DNA from: Cyanobacteria bacterium REEB417
GTDB lineage: Bacteria; Cyanobacteriota; Cyanobacteriia; PCC-6307; Cyanobiaceae
NCBI GenBank assembly: GCA_018970945.1
Contig: JAGWVJ010000007.1
Span: 1-64,000, forward strand
DNA: 64,000 nucleotides
Direction of reading: 5' to 3'
The notes under the pieces were generated by a model, which saw only the letters and a program-made list of their open reading frames with translations, had not been told where the DNA came from and made no database searches. Of the stretch, positions 18,124-26,871 are shown one piece after another. The position numbers were made by a program, and so were the translations under genes. Every line of letters starts with the position of its first letter. Position 1 is the first letter of the stretch.

Positions 18124-20481
18124 GTGTCGACGCTGTTGCTCGAGATCGAGGGCATGAAATGCGGCGGCTGCGTGCGCGCCGTCGAGCAGAAGCTGCTCGA
18201 GCAACCGGGCGTCAGCGAAGCCAGCGTCAATCTGCTCAGCCGGACCGCCTGGATCGATCTGCAGGCCGCCCCGGGCGAAGCCCTGCCGCGGTTGATTGAT
18301 GCGCTACAGGGTCTCGGCTTCGCTGCCCATCCGCGCGACGAGCAGGACGCCGACGCCCCCAGTCGCCTGCGCAGGCTGCAGGAGCGCAACTGGTGGCAGC
18401 AGTGGCGGCAACTGGTGGTAGCGCTGGCCCTGGTGCTGGTCTCGAGCCTGGGCCATCTGGCCATGCTGGGGCAGCTGCCGGCAACCCCGGCCACCGCCCT
18501 GCTCGGCGACCTCTGGTTGCATGCGCTGGTGTCCACCGTTGCCTTGGCCGGGCCAGGCCGGCCGATCCTGGTGAACGGTGGCCGGGCCCTGCTCCATGGC
18601 GTGCCGGGCATGGACAGCCTGGTGGGTGTGGGTCTGGCCAGCGCCTATCTCGCCAGCGTGGTCGGACTGCTATGGCCCGCCAGCGGCTGGCCCTGCTTTT
18701 TCAACGAGCCCGTGATGCTGCTGGGCTTCGTGCTCAGTGGTCGGTTCCTGGAGGAGCGTGCCCGCTACCGCACCGGCTGGGCCTTGGAGCAACTGGCGCA
18801 GCTGCAGCCCGAGACCGCACAGCTGCTGCTGGGTCCTGGCCTGACCCGTCCACTCCGGGTGGGCGGCCTGCGGCCCGGCGATCGCATTCTCCTGGCTCCC
18901 GGCGATCGGGTGCCTGTTGATGCGGTGGTGCGCGAGGGCCGGGGCAGCATCGATGTGTCTGCCCTCACGGGTGAACCCCTGCCCGTCGAGGCGGCCATGG
19001 GTGTCGAGCTGGCGGCCGGCAGTCTCAATCTTGAAGCGGTGCTGGAGCTCGAGGTGCTGCGCAGCGGTGCCGACAGTGCCGTCGCTCGGATCATGGCCCT
19101 GGTAGAGCGCGCCCAGTCCCGCAAGGCCCCGATCCAGGGCCTGGCCGACCGGGTGGCGGGCCGCTTCAGCCTAGGGGTGCTGAGCCTGGCAGCCGCCACC
19201 TTTCTCTTCTGGTGGCAGTGGGGTTGCCGCCTCTGGCCCCAGGTGCTGCTGCCGGCCCATGGCGCCATGGATCAGGGCGCCATGGGCCATGGCGGTCATG
19301 GGGTGTTGGGTCAGCATGCATCGTCGCCCCTTGCCCTGGCGATGCAGCTGGCCATCGCCGTGCTCGTGGTGGCTTGTCCCTGCGCCCTTGGCCTGGCTAC
19401 CCCCACGGTGATCACCGTGGGCTCAGGCCTGGCAGCCCGCCGCGGTCTGTTGTTCCGCGGTGGCGATGCGATCGAAATGGCTGCCCAGCTCAAGACCGTG
19501 CTGTTCGACAAAACTGGCACCCTCACCCTGGGCCGCCCCCTGGTCACGGCCGTGGTCCCGTGCGGTCCAGACGGTGAGCCCTTGAACAGCGATGACCACG
19601 CTGCCAAAAACCAAGCTGCCGATGCCCTGCTGGCCCTGGCGTCGGGCCTGGAGGCCCAGAGCCGCCATCCTCTGGCCCACGCCCTGCAGCAGGAGGTCCT
19701 CCGCCGCGGGCTCACGCCGCTGGTAGCCAGTGGGGTGCAGGCCGTCGCGGGCGAGGGGGTGCAGGGCCTGGTCGATGGCATGGTGGCCCGTGTGGGCCGG
19801 CTCAGTTGGCTGGCGCAGCAGCAGGTGGCCATACCTGTGGATGTTGCTCCCCAGCCGGGTTCGCTGCTGGCGGTGTCCCATGGCGAGCGGTTGTTGGGCT
19901 GGGTGGTGGTGGCCGACCAGCCCCGCGCCGATGCGGGCGCCACCGTGGGCCAGTTGCGTCGCCTTGGCATGGCGCTGGGTCTGCTCAGCGGTGATGCCCG
20001 TGCGGCCGTGGCCCAGCTGGGCCACGACCTGGGTCTGCAGCCGGCCGAGCTGGCCTGGGAGCTGCGGCCCGAAGACAAGCTGGCCCTGCTCGAGGACCGC
20101 CGCGCCGATGGCCCGGTGGCCATGGTCGGCGACGGCATCAACGATGCCCCGGCCCTCGCCGCTGCCGACCTGGGCATTGCTGTGGGCACCGGCACCCAGG
20201 TTGCCCAGGACACGGCCGATCTGGTGATCCTGGGCGATCGTCTTGAGGGGGTTGTGGAGGCGATCCGGCTGGCCCGCGCCACCCTCGCCAAGGTGCGTCA
20301 GAACCTGGTCTGGGCCTTTGGCTACAACCTGATCGTGATTCCGATTGCAGCTGGCGTGCTGCTGCCCCGGTTCGGGGTGTTGCTCACCCCGCCGCTGGCG
20401 GCGCTGCTCATGGCCCTGAGCTCGATCACTGTGGTGGTTAACGCCCTGCTGCTTCAAGATGGCGTCCGATCTGGACCCTGA
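18124..20481 (+). CDS. ctaA: Copper-transporting P1B-type ATPase (CtaA/PacS family)
   Basis: A 785-residue heavy-metal ATPase, likely moving Cu(I) for plastocyanin and cytochrome oxidase. The N-terminal HMA domain has the metal site GMKCGGCV. The actuator loop is [12 protein letters not shown], the metal channel CPC is in [13 protein letters not shown], the phosphorylation site is [10 protein letters not shown], the HP motif is SRHPLAHAL and the hinge is [20 protein letters not shown] luminal/periplasmic loop just before the CPC helix is rich in His and Met ([15 protein letters not shown], about residues 378-395). The GTG start at 18124 gives a standard HMA beginning. CtaA is favoured over PacS on the HMA site only. 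The 3' end overlaps tmk by 23 bases. Confidence 0.9.
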   Translation: MSTLLLEIEGMKCGGCVRAVEQKLLEQPGVSEASVNLLSRTAWIDLQAAPGEALPRLIDALQGLGFAAHPRDEQDADAPSRLRRLQERNWWQQWRQLVVALALVLVSSLGHLAMLGQLPATPATALLGDLWLHALVSTVALAGPGRPILVNGGRALLHGVPGMDSLVGVGLASAYLASVVGLLWPASGWPCFFNEPVMLLGFVLSGRFLEERARYRTGWALEQLAQLQPETAQLLLGPGLTRPLRVGGLRPGDRILLAPGDRVPVDAVVREGRGSIDVSALTGEPLPVEAAMGVELAAGSLNLEAVLELEVLRSGADSAVARIMALVERAQSRKAPIQGLADRVAGRFSLGVLSLAAATFLFWWQWGCRLWPQVLLPAHGAMDQGAMGHGGHGVLGQHASSPLALAMQLAIAVLVVACPCALGLATPTVITVGSGLAARRGLLFRGGDAIEMAAQLKTVLFDKTGTLTLGRPLVTAVVPCGPDGEPLNSDDHAAKNQAADALLALASGLEAQSRHPLAHALQQEVLRRGLTPLVASGVQAVAGEGVQGLVDGMVARVGRLSWLAQQQVAIPVDVAPQPGSLLAVSHGERLLGWVVVADQPRADAGATVGQLRRLGMALGLLSGDARAAVAQLGHDLGLQPAELAWELRPEDKLALLEDRRADGPVAMVGDGINDAPALAAADLGIAVGTGTQVAQDTADLVILGDRLEGVVEAIRLARATLAKVRQNLVWAFGYNLIVIPIAAGVLLPRFGVLLTPPLAALLMALSSITVVVNALLLQDGVRSGP

Positions 20482-21148
20482 TGTGCGCGGCCGCTTTGTG
20501 GTGCTGGAAGGCATTGATGGCTGCGGTAAGTCGACCCAGCTCGATGCGCTTGCCGCCTGGCTGCCGGGCTCGGGATTGCTCGCGCCCGGCTGTCAGCTGG
20601 TGGTGACCCGCGAGCCCGGCGGCACGGCCCTGGGCCGGGCCCTGCGCCAGCTGCTGCTGCACCCCCCAGGCGACGCGGCACCCGAGACCACGGCCGAGCT
20701 GCTGCTCTATGCGGCCGATCGGGCCCAGCACGTGCAGCAGCTGATCGCGCCGGCCCTGGCCGCAGGCCATTGGGTTCTGAGCGACCGCTTCAGCGGCTCG
20801 ACCGCCGCCTATCAGGGCCATGGCCGCGGCCTGCCCCTGGCCCTGATCGACCAACTGGAGCAGATCGCCACCGCTGGCCTGGTGCCCGATCTGACCCTGT
20901 GGCTGGACCTGCCCCTGGCCGAGGCCAGCCGCCGCCGCCGTGATCGCCATGGTGATGCCGGCCCCGATCGCATTGAGGCTGGCGGCGAGGCGTTTCTGGC
21001 GCGGGTGCATCAGGGCTTTGCCCTTCTTGCCGATCAGCGCGGCTGGCAGGCCATCGCTGCCGACCAGGCTCCCGAGCCGGTGAGTGCCGCCTGCCGCCGG
21101 GCGTTGCAGCAGCGGTTTGGGGCGGCCCAACCCCCCCGGGCGGCATGA
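20459..21148 (+). CDS. tmk: Thymidylate kinase
   Basis: A 229-residue dTMP kinase for dTTP synthesis. The P-loop is FVVLEGIDGCGKSTQLDALA, the DRX motif is WVLSDRFSGSTAAYQGHGRG, and TREPGGTALG is the substrate-binding strand. The Arg-rich lid region is ASRRRRDRHGDAGPDRIEAG. It starts inside the end of the Cu-ATPase gene, and its stop overlaps holB by four bases; tmk-holB pairing is common in bacteria. Confidence 0.95.
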   Translation: MASDLDPDVRGRFVVLEGIDGCGKSTQLDALAAWLPGSGLLAPGCQLVVTREPGGTALGRALRQLLLHPPGDAAPETTAELLLYAADRAQHVQQLIAPALAAGHWVLSDRFSGSTAAYQGHGRGLPLALIDQLEQIATAGLVPDLTLWLDLPLAEASRRRRDRHGDAGPDRIEAGGEAFLARVHQGFALLADQRGWQAIAADQAPEPVSAACRRALQQRFGAAQPPRAA

Positions 21149-22170
21149 GCGCTGCAGGGCCTCTGTTTGCCGATCTGATCGGCCAGGTGCAGGCGGTCAC
21201 CCTGCTGGAGGCCAGCCTCCAGCGCGGCCGGGTGGCCCCCGCCTATCTGCTGGCGGGTCCCCACGGGGTTGGTCGTCGGCTGGCAGCCCTGCGTTTTCTG
21301 GAGGGTGTGCTGGCGGGGCCTGCCGGCGATGGCGCCATCCGCCGCCGCCTGGCCGACGGCAACCATCCGGATCTGCTGTGGGTGGAGCCCACCTACAGCC
21401 ACCAGGGCCGATTGGTGAATCAATCGCAGGCCGCCGACGAGGGGGTCAGTCGCCGCACCCCGCCCCAGCTGCGCCTGGACCAGGTGCGTGAGGTAACCCG
21501 CTTCCTGGGCCGCCGGCCGGTGGAGGCGCGCGGCTGTCTGGTGGTGCTCGATGGCGCCGAAGCCATGGCCGAGGCCGCTGCCAACGCCCTGCTCAAGACT
21601 CTGGAGGAGCCCGGTGATGGCCTGCTGTTGCTGATCACCGAGGCACCCGATCAGTTGCTGGCCACGATCCGCTCCCGCTGTCAGCTGATTCCGTTTGCCC
21701 GCCTCGCGCCCGCCGAGCTGCAGCGGGTGCTGCATCGCTGCGATGCGGCATCAGAGCACCAGTCCCAGCAGGCGGACGATTCGGCCGAGCTGCTGGAGCT
21801 GGCGGCAGGTTCACCGGGGGCGCTGCTGGAGCACCGTCGCCAGTGGCAGCTGCTGCCACTGGAGCTGCGCCAGAGCCTGGTTCAGCTCGCCACCGAGGCC
21901 GGTGCGCTGGCCGCTTGCCCGCCCCTGCAGCTCCTGCAGCTGGCGAGCCAGATCAGCGATGCCCTCGAGGGCGAGCAACAGCTATGGGTCGTGCAGTGGT
22001 GGCAGCTGCTGCTCTGGCGCAGCGGCTTTGGCCGCGAGATGCTCGAACGGCTCAACCGCCTGCGCGGCCATCTGTTGGCGTTCGTGCAGCCGAGGTTGGC
22101 CTGGGAGGTTGCCCTGCTCGATCTGGCTCAGCAGGCCTTGGCCTGCTCCAGCCGCTCCCGCGCGGCCTGA
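21145..22170 (+). CDS. holB: DNA polymerase III delta' subunit
   Basis: A 341-residue clamp-loader subunit. [20 protein letters not shown] and [20 protein letters not shown] form a degenerate Walker A (Lys replaced by Arg), as expected for an ATP-independent delta'. [20 protein letters not shown] and [11 protein letters not shown] carry the SRC motif. It follows tmk with a four-base overlap and runs 43 bases into the convergent rpaA gene. Confidence 0.92.
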   Translation: MSAAGPLFADLIGQVQAVTLLEASLQRGRVAPAYLLAGPHGVGRRLAALRFLEGVLAGPAGDGAIRRRLADGNHPDLLWVEPTYSHQGRLVNQSQAADEGVSRRTPPQLRLDQVREVTRFLGRRPVEARGCLVVLDGAEAMAEAAANALLKTLEEPGDGLLLLITEAPDQLLATIRSRCQLIPFARLAPAELQRVLHRCDAASEHQSQQADDSAELLELAAGSPGALLEHRRQWQLLPLELRQSLVQLATEAGALAACPPLQLLQLASQISDALEGEQQLWVVQWWQLLLWRSGFGREMLERLNRLRGHLLAFVQPRLAWEVALLDLAQQALACSSRSRAA

Positions 22171-22904
22171 ACCAGGGGGATCAGGTCGGCCAGTTGTTCG
22201 TCACTGGGCAGTTCAAGGCAATAGCCCGCCCCATAGATGGTCTTGATGAACCGGGGCTTGCGCGGATCGGGCTCCAGCTTGGTGCGCAGGTGCCGCACGT
22301 GCACCCGGATCGTTTCGATGTCATCGTCGGGCTCGTAGCCCCAGACCTCCTTGAGGATCAGGGAGGGGGCCACGGTCTGGCCGTGACGCTGCAGCAGGCA
22401 GTGCAGCAGTTCGAATTCAAGGTGGGTGAGACGCACCGGCTGGTCGAACCAGATCGCTTCGAACCGCTCAGGCACCAGGGTCAGGCAGCCGTAGCTGAGG
22501 ATCTCATTGTGTTTGCTGCTCTGAGGCGTGTGCTCGCTGCGGCGCAGCAGCGCCTTGATGCGCACCACCAGCTCCTCGAGGTCAAACGGCTTGGTGAGGT
22601 AGTCGTCGGCACCCGAGTTGAACCCGCTCACCTTGTCCTTGGTGCCCCCCAGGGCCGTGATCATCAGAATCGGAATCCGTGATGTGCGTTCATCACGCCG
22701 CAGGCGTTGGCACAGGGTCAGGCCATCGACCTTGGGCAGCATCAGATCCAGCAGGATCAGATCCGGGTTGACCTGCATCGCCAGGGCCTGGCCCTTGATG
22801 CCGTCCTCGGCGCGGTGCACGGCAAAGCCCCCATGCTCGAGATGGCCCGCCACCAGCTCGCGCATGTCGCCGTCGTCTTCGATCAGCAGGATGCCGGGCT
22901 TCAT
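22128..22904 (-). CDS. rpaA: OmpR-family response regulator RpaA
   Basis: A 258-residue regulator; RpaA is the output factor of the cyanobacterial circadian clock (partner SasA) and affects phycobilisome-photosystem coupling. The receiver starts [20 protein letters not shown], with acceptor Asp in [18 protein letters not shown] and Lys in [13 protein letters not shown]. The DNA-binding domain carries [20 protein letters not shown] and [20 protein letters not shown], and ends with [13 protein letters not shown], all characteristic of RpaA. Its upstream spacer (22905-23159) holds a GTTACA hexamer. Confidence 0.88.
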   Translation of the reverse strand: MKPGILLIEDDGDMRELVAGHLEHGGFAVHRAEDGIKGQALAMQVNPDLILLDLMLPKVDGLTLCQRLRRDERTSRIPILMITALGGTKDKVSGFNSGADDYLTKPFDLEELVVRIKALLRRSEHTPQSSKHNEILSYGCLTLVPERFEAIWFDQPVRLTHLEFELLHCLLQRHGQTVAPSLILKEVWGYEPDDDIETIRVHVRHLRTKLEPDPRKPRFIKTIYGAGYCLELPSDEQLADLIPLVQAARERLEQAKAC

Positions 22905-23159
22905 GGCACTGCAGCGATGACGTCCATTGTCCCCGCTGCGATCCGGTTTCGGGAGCCGGTGACAGGCAGGTGGTGAGGCAGGCCTGACACGGGACCTCCA
23001 CCCTGCGCAGGGCCTGATCGGGTCTTGCGGCTCAGATGCCAGTCACAGTGCACCATCTCCCTGGTCTTAACGCTGTAACCCTGCAGCAACATCAAGGGAC
23101 ATGAGGTAGAGATCTTCACAATCTCTTCAAGCTTTTTTGTTGCAGTTTTGACTGAAAAA
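22905..23159. other. Spacer between rpaA and tRNA-Asn
   Basis: These 255 bases contain no convincing gene. The right part (about 23090-23159) is strikingly AT-rich for this genome, with TTTTTT and AAAAA runs, and a small inverted repeat AGTTTT...AAAACT (23144-23161) lies at the tRNA 3' end. TGTAAC (read as GTTACA toward rpaA) is at 23074-23079. It probably holds the rpaA promoter and the tRNA trailer. Confidence 0.5.
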
Positions 23160-23231
23160 CTCCCCGGGCGGGATTCGAACCTGCGACCAATCGGTTAACA
23201 GCCGACCGCTCTACCGCTGAGCTACCGAGGA
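23160..23231 (-). tRNA. tRNA-Asn (GTT anticodon)
   Basis: A 72-nt cloverleaf can be drawn completely. The acceptor is TCCTCGG / CCGGGGA with discriminator G, the D-arm GCTC...GAGC, and the anticodon arm GTCGG CTGTTAA CCGAT with anticodon GTT. The variable loop is TGGTC, and the T-arm is GCAGG TTCGAAT CCCGC. The middle pair of the T-stem is an A-C mismatch, which is unusual. CCA is not encoded. TTTTT follows directly in the 3' trailer. Confidence 0.95.
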
Positions 23232-23259
23232 ATGTTGCCCTTTCGGGAACCGCAAGACC

Positions 23260-23967
23260 CTACCTTTCGGCCCCTCCCTTGGGCAAGGCCCGTGCCAGGG
23301 CCGTACCGTCCTGCCACGGACCTGCCTGGCCGCGGCTCATCAGCGCAGCACCATCGCAGTGCTTCAGTTCTTCCAGTCGGTGGGTCACCCATAGGGCTGC
23401 GAGCCGGACCCCACGGGCTCTGGTGAGCCTGGCGATCAACGCAAGGATCTCGTCTTGGCTGGCGGGATCGAGCAGTGCTGTGGGTTCGTCGAGCAGCAGC
23501 AGCCCGGCCCCGCTGGCCACCGCGCCGGCGATTGCCAGCCGTTGTTTCTGGCCGCCGCTGAGGGTGTGAATCGGCCGGTCTTCGAGGCCCTCGAGCCCCA
23601 CCAGGGCCAGGGCTTCACGCACCCGTTGCTGCCGTTGCGCCAGGCTCAGATCGCAGGGCAGCCACAGCTGCAGGTCACTGCTGCAGCTCGGCAGCAGCAG
23701 CTGGTGGTCGGGGTTCTGAAACACCAGCGCCATGCGGCTGCTGCAATGAATCTCACCGGTGCTGGGTTGCAGCAGGCCGGCCAGCAGTCGCAGCAGCGTG
23801 CTCTTGCCGCTGCCGTTGCCGCCCACGAGCATCCACAGCCCTTGGCCCGGGATCTGCAGGTTGCATCCCGATAACGCAACCCTGCCGCCCGCCCAGCTGA
23901 AGCCCAGGTTGGTGGCCTGCAGGATGGGTGACTGCGCTGCCCCAGCGGAGATGGCTTCAGTTGTCAA
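23260..23967 (-). CDS. ABC transporter ATP-binding protein, ECF/CbiO-like
   Basis: A 235-residue ATPase subunit. Walker A is [17 protein letters not shown], the Q-loop is [15 protein letters not shown] (the FQNPDxQ form typical of ECF and CbiO ATPases), the signature is [20 protein letters not shown], Walker B is [13 protein letters not shown] and the switch His is in WVTHRLEEL. No membrane or substrate-binding partner is adjacent, so the substrate is unknown; plants have a related plastid ABCI protein. The start is a TTG at 23967 overlapping the end of the UPF0367 gene by 11 bases; a later start is possible. Confidence 0.85.
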   Translation of the reverse strand: MTTEAISAGAAQSPILQATNLGFSWAGGRVALSGCNLQIPGQGLWMLVGGNGSGKSTLLRLLAGLLQPSTGEIHCSSRMALVFQNPDHQLLLPSCSSDLQLWLPCDLSLAQRQQRVREALALVGLEGLEDRPIHTLSGGQKQRLAIAGAVASGAGLLLLDEPTALLDPASQDEILALIARLTRARGVRLAALWVTHRLEELKHCDGAALMSRGQAGPWQDGTALARALPKGGAER

Positions 23968-24220
23968 AGCTGAAGCCGGGCCGCTTGCCGCCCCCGCCGG
24001 CTGCCGATTTCTCGTAGAGCTGCACGGCCACGATCTCGCTGCTGAGCAGGCTCACGCGCTTGTGCTCCTCTTTTTCGCAGGTGAGTTCAAGCACGGCTGG
24101 CTGGCCGCTCTCCAGGCATCCCTTGATGTGGTGATAGAGCCCTTCGGCGTCGGACAGCTCCTTGCGCTGCACCGCCAGGGGCATGGGGCTCAGTTTGATC
24201 GAGAGCTCAACGACGTACAT
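23957..24220 (-). CDS. UPF0367 family protein
   Basis: An 87-residue conserved cyanobacterial protein of unknown function. The text [20 protein letters not shown]...[20 protein letters not shown]...[18 protein letters not shown] is diagnostic for the family, which ends in KRPGFSFD. I chose the ATG at 24220 because it matches the family length. The frame is open to another ATG at 24298, adding 26 non-conserved residues. It is divergent from psbD. Confidence 0.85.
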   Translation of the reverse strand: MYVVELSIKLSPMPLAVQRKELSDAEGLYHHIKGCLESGQPAVLELTCEKEEHKRVSLLSSEIVAVQLYEKSAAGGGGKRPGFSFDN

Positions 24221-24393
24221 CGGCTTGGGCGCTGGGCCTGACTGCTCCCACTCTGGCGAACGGAGGGCCCCGCCCGAGCCGTAGGCACTTGTACTCATTT
24301 ATTGGCAAATGTTGTGAATGGCCCAGGGCTGTCGCGCGCTGGGCGGTCTTCACCCCGTACCATTCGCCATGTAACGCTTCGTGAAGCCCTTTC

Positions 24394-25449
24394 ATGACGA
24401 TCGCTGTAGGGCGCGCGCCGCAACGGGGATGGTTCGACGTCCTCGATGACTGGCTCAAGCGCGACCGCTTCGTTTTTGTGGGCTGGTCAGGGCTCCTGCT
24501 GTTCCCCACCGCCTACCTGGCGCTGGGCGGCTGGCTCACCGGCACCACCTTCGCCACCTCCTGGTACACCCATGGCATTGCCAGCTCCTACCTGGAGGGC
24601 TGCAACTTTCTGACCGCTGCGGTGAGCACCCCGGCTGACGCCATGGGGCACTCCCTGCTGCTGCTCTGGGGCCCTGAGGCCCAGGGCGACTTCGTGCGCT
24701 GGGTGCAGCTCGGCGGCCTCTGGCCGTTCGTGGCCCTGCACGGTGCCTTCTCCCTGATCGGCTTCATGCTGCGTCAGTTCGAGATTGCCCGTCTGGTCGG
24801 CATCCGCCCCTACAACGCCATCGCCTTCTCAGGCCCGATCGCGGTGTTCGTCAGCGTTTTCCTGATGTACCCCCTTGGCCAGAGCAGCTGGTTCTTTGCA
24901 CCCAGCTTCGGGGTGGCGGCGATCTTCCGCTTCCTGCTGTTCCTGCAGGGCTTCCACAACTGGACCCTGAACCCGTTCCACATGATGGGCGTGGCCGGCA
25001 TCCTGGGCGGTGCACTCCTGTGTGCCATCCACGGCGCCACCGTCGAGAACACCCTGTTCGAGGACGGTGAAGGCTCCAACACCTTCAAGGCGTTTGAGCC
25101 CACCCAGGAAGAGGAGACCTACTCCATGGTCACCGCCAACCGTTTCTGGAGCCAGATCTTCGGGATCGCCTTCTCCAACAAGCGCTGGCTGCACTTCTTC
25201 ATGCTGTTCGTGCCGGTGATGGGTCTGTGGACCAGCAGCATCGGCATCATCGGCCTGGCCCTCAACCTGCGGGCCTATGACTTCGTCAGCCAGGAGATCC
25301 GGGCGGCAGAAGATCCCGAATTCGAGACCTTCTACACCAAGAACATCCTGCTGAACGAAGGTCTGCGCGCCTGGATGGCCCCCGCTGACCAGCCTCACGA
25401 AAACTTCGTCTTCCCTGAAGAGGTCCTGCCCCGCGGCAACGCTCTCTGA
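24394..25449 (+). CDS. psbD: Photosystem II reaction-centre protein D2 (stand-alone psbD copy)
   Basis: A 351-residue D2 protein, full length and highly conserved: [20 protein letters not shown] at the start, [20 protein letters not shown], the QA/non-heme-iron region [20 protein letters not shown], and the end [18 protein letters not shown]2 binds P680, QA and the non-heme iron with D1. In cyanobacteria one psbD copy overlaps psbC and a second stands alone. Here psbC is absent and a terminator follows at once, so this is the psbD2-type copy, which is often light-induced. TGTAAC at 24370-24375, 24 bases ahead of the ATG, may be regulatory or a -10. Confidence 0.98.
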   Translation: MTIAVGRAPQRGWFDVLDDWLKRDRFVFVGWSGLLLFPTAYLALGGWLTGTTFATSWYTHGIASSYLEGCNFLTAAVSTPADAMGHSLLLLWGPEAQGDFVRWVQLGGLWPFVALHGAFSLIGFMLRQFEIARLVGIRPYNAIAFSGPIAVFVSVFLMYPLGQSSWFFAPSFGVAAIFRFLLFLQGFHNWTLNPFHMMGVAGILGGALLCAIHGATVENTLFEDGEGSNTFKAFEPTQEEETYSMVTANRFWSQIFGIAFSNKRWLHFFMLFVPVMGLWTSSIGIIGLALNLRAYDFVSQEIRAAEDPEFETFYTKNILLNEGLRAWMAPADQPHENFVFPEEVLPRGNAL

Positions 25450-25484
25450 TCAGATAGGGCACCATCCACGATTTCGCACTGTCC

Positions 25485-25510
25485 AAAGCCCCCAATAGGG
25501 GGCTTTTTGT
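25485..25510 (+). terminator. Rho-independent terminator of psbD
   Basis: Stem AAAGCCCCC / GGGGGCTTT (25485-25493 and 25498-25506) with loop AATA, followed by a T-run (TTTTTG). It lies 35 bases after the psbD stop and shows that psbD is monocistronic. Confidence 0.92.
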
Positions 25511-25587
25511 TGGCGCTGAATGCCGGGCTGTGACCAACGGCCCCAAGCAGCTCGCTTCTACGGTTCTTGACGACTGGCCTGGGCTGG

Positions 25588-26871
25588 ATGGCTGATCGAC
25601 CGCGACCGATCTCAGGGCAACCGATCTCAGGGCAACCGACCGCCGGTCCATTAGGTATCGAAAAGGGCTCGCTGCGCCGATTCCTCAGCGAGTACGGCCC
25701 CTATGGGCTGCCAGTTGTGCTGTTGGTCTATCTGGCGCTGGAGAGCTATCAGATCGATTTCCGCGCGTTCTATCTGGCGGGCAAAGCGGTGCTGCTGGGG
25801 CTGGATCCCTATCTCAACCATGTGGGAACGCGGCCCGACTTCTATGCCCCCATCAATGCTGAGGCCTTCGCCACTTCAGGCTTTCGTTATCCACCGCTGG
25901 CGGCCCTGTTGTTTGCCCCGTTGGCGTTAGCCCCCTACGTCGTCAGCAAGGTGCTGTTCAGTCTGCTGATGTGGCTGTTGCTGGTTGGCATCGCGTATCA
26001 ACTGGTGCGGCGCAGCGGCTGGCGGTTGCCCGGTGAGGCGCTGCTGTTTGCCGGGGTCAGTTTCCCGGTGCTGGCCATGGTCGAGCGGGGCCAGATCGAT
26101 CCGTTGATGGTGGCCCTGGTGCTGGCGTCCTATTGGCTCGCGCTGCGCCCGGGGCGTCAGGGGTTGGCCGGGGGCCTGCTGGCGTTGGCGGGGTCGCTCA
26201 AGATCTTTCCGTTTGTGGTGTTATTGGATTGGCTGGCGCGACGCCGTTGGCGGCTGGTCCTCTGGACCCTGGTGTGGGCCGTGGTGCTGTTTGTGCTGCC
26301 CTTGCCCCTGCTGGGGCAGCAGGTGTATGGCCATTTCTGGCAGCGCACCCTGCCCGAGCTGTTCGGTCAGATCACCGCAGCCAACCCGATCGATCTGCAT
26401 GGTCAGGGTATCGACCTGGGCCGCCTGGCCCGCTCGCACGAGGGCAATGGCCTGCTGCTGTCCCATGACTTCACCAACGGGTTCATGAATCCGCTGTTCC
26501 AGAACAGCACTGGAGGGGCATTCGTCTGCGGTCTGGGACTCAGCGCTGTGCTGTTGCTGACAGCCAGGGGGGCACCGTCAGATCTGCGGTACTACGCCGT
26601 TCTCAACCTAATCAATCTGTTCAATCCCCTCGCCTGGATCATGGGCCTGGTCTGGTATTTGCCACTGTTCTTTTACCTTTACCCGTCTGTGTCACGGCTG
26701 GGTCGCTGGTTGATCCTGATGCCGTTGTTTCTGCCGCCCTTTCTTAATGCCAATGCGGTGCTGGCCTATGTCATCGCCGTGCTGTTTCTGATTGCCCGCC
26801 GGGTGCCGCAGCTTGCCCGGAGGCTGCTCGCAGCACCGGCATGCATCCCGTGTCATGGGCTGCAGCGGTAA
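25588..26871 (+). CDS. GT87/DUF2029-type membrane glycosyltransferase
   Basis: A 427-residue polytopic GT-C protein of the DUF2029 (GT87) family, whose studied members add sugars from polyprenyl-phosphate donors outside the cytoplasm. Features are an early Asp motif YQIDFRAFYLAGKAVLLGLD, FRYPPLAALLFAPLAL, MVERGQIDPLMVALVLASYW, and about ten hydrophobic helices. The start is ATG 25588; a TTG at 25567 is possible. The N-terminal tail contains an exact 15-bp tandem duplication giving PISGQPISGQ. Its 3' end overlaps the convergent GT39 gene by 19 bases. Acceptor and sugar are unknown. Confidence 0.82.
   Translation: MADRPRPISGQPISGQPTAGPLGIEKGSLRRFLSEYGPYGLPVVLLVYLALESYQIDFRAFYLAGKAVLLGLDPYLNHVGTRPDFYAPINAEAFATSGFRYPPLAALLFAPLALAPYVVSKVLFSLLMWLLLVGIAYQLVRRSGWRLPGEALLFAGVSFPVLAMVERGQIDPLMVALVLASYWLALRPGRQGLAGGLLALAGSLKIFPFVVLLDWLARRRWRLVLWTLVWAVVLFVLPLPLLGQQVYGHFWQRTLPELFGQITAANPIDLHGQGIDLGRLARSHEGNGLLLSHDFTNGFMNPLFQNSTGGAFVCGLGLSAVLLLTARGAPSDLRYYAVLNLINLFNPLAWIMGLVWYLPLFFYLYPSVSRLGRWLILMPLFLPPFLNANAVLAYVIAVLFLIARRVPQLARRLLAAPACIPCHGLQR
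25606..25635. repeat. Exact 15-bp tandem duplication in the GT87 gene
   Basis: CCGATCTCAGGGCAA occurs twice back to back (25606-25620 and 25621-25635), encoding PISGQ twice in the cytoplasmic N-terminal tail. The identity of the two copies points to a recent event. Confidence 0.9.

Noticed and set aside
23260-24220. ECF transporter operon
   Set aside because: Only the ATPase is present; the following small gene is UPF0367, not a transporter subunit.
24370-24394. A full HLR1 element upstream of psbD
   Set aside because: Only one half-site (GTTACA on the minus strand) matches; the second repeat at the proper spacing does not.
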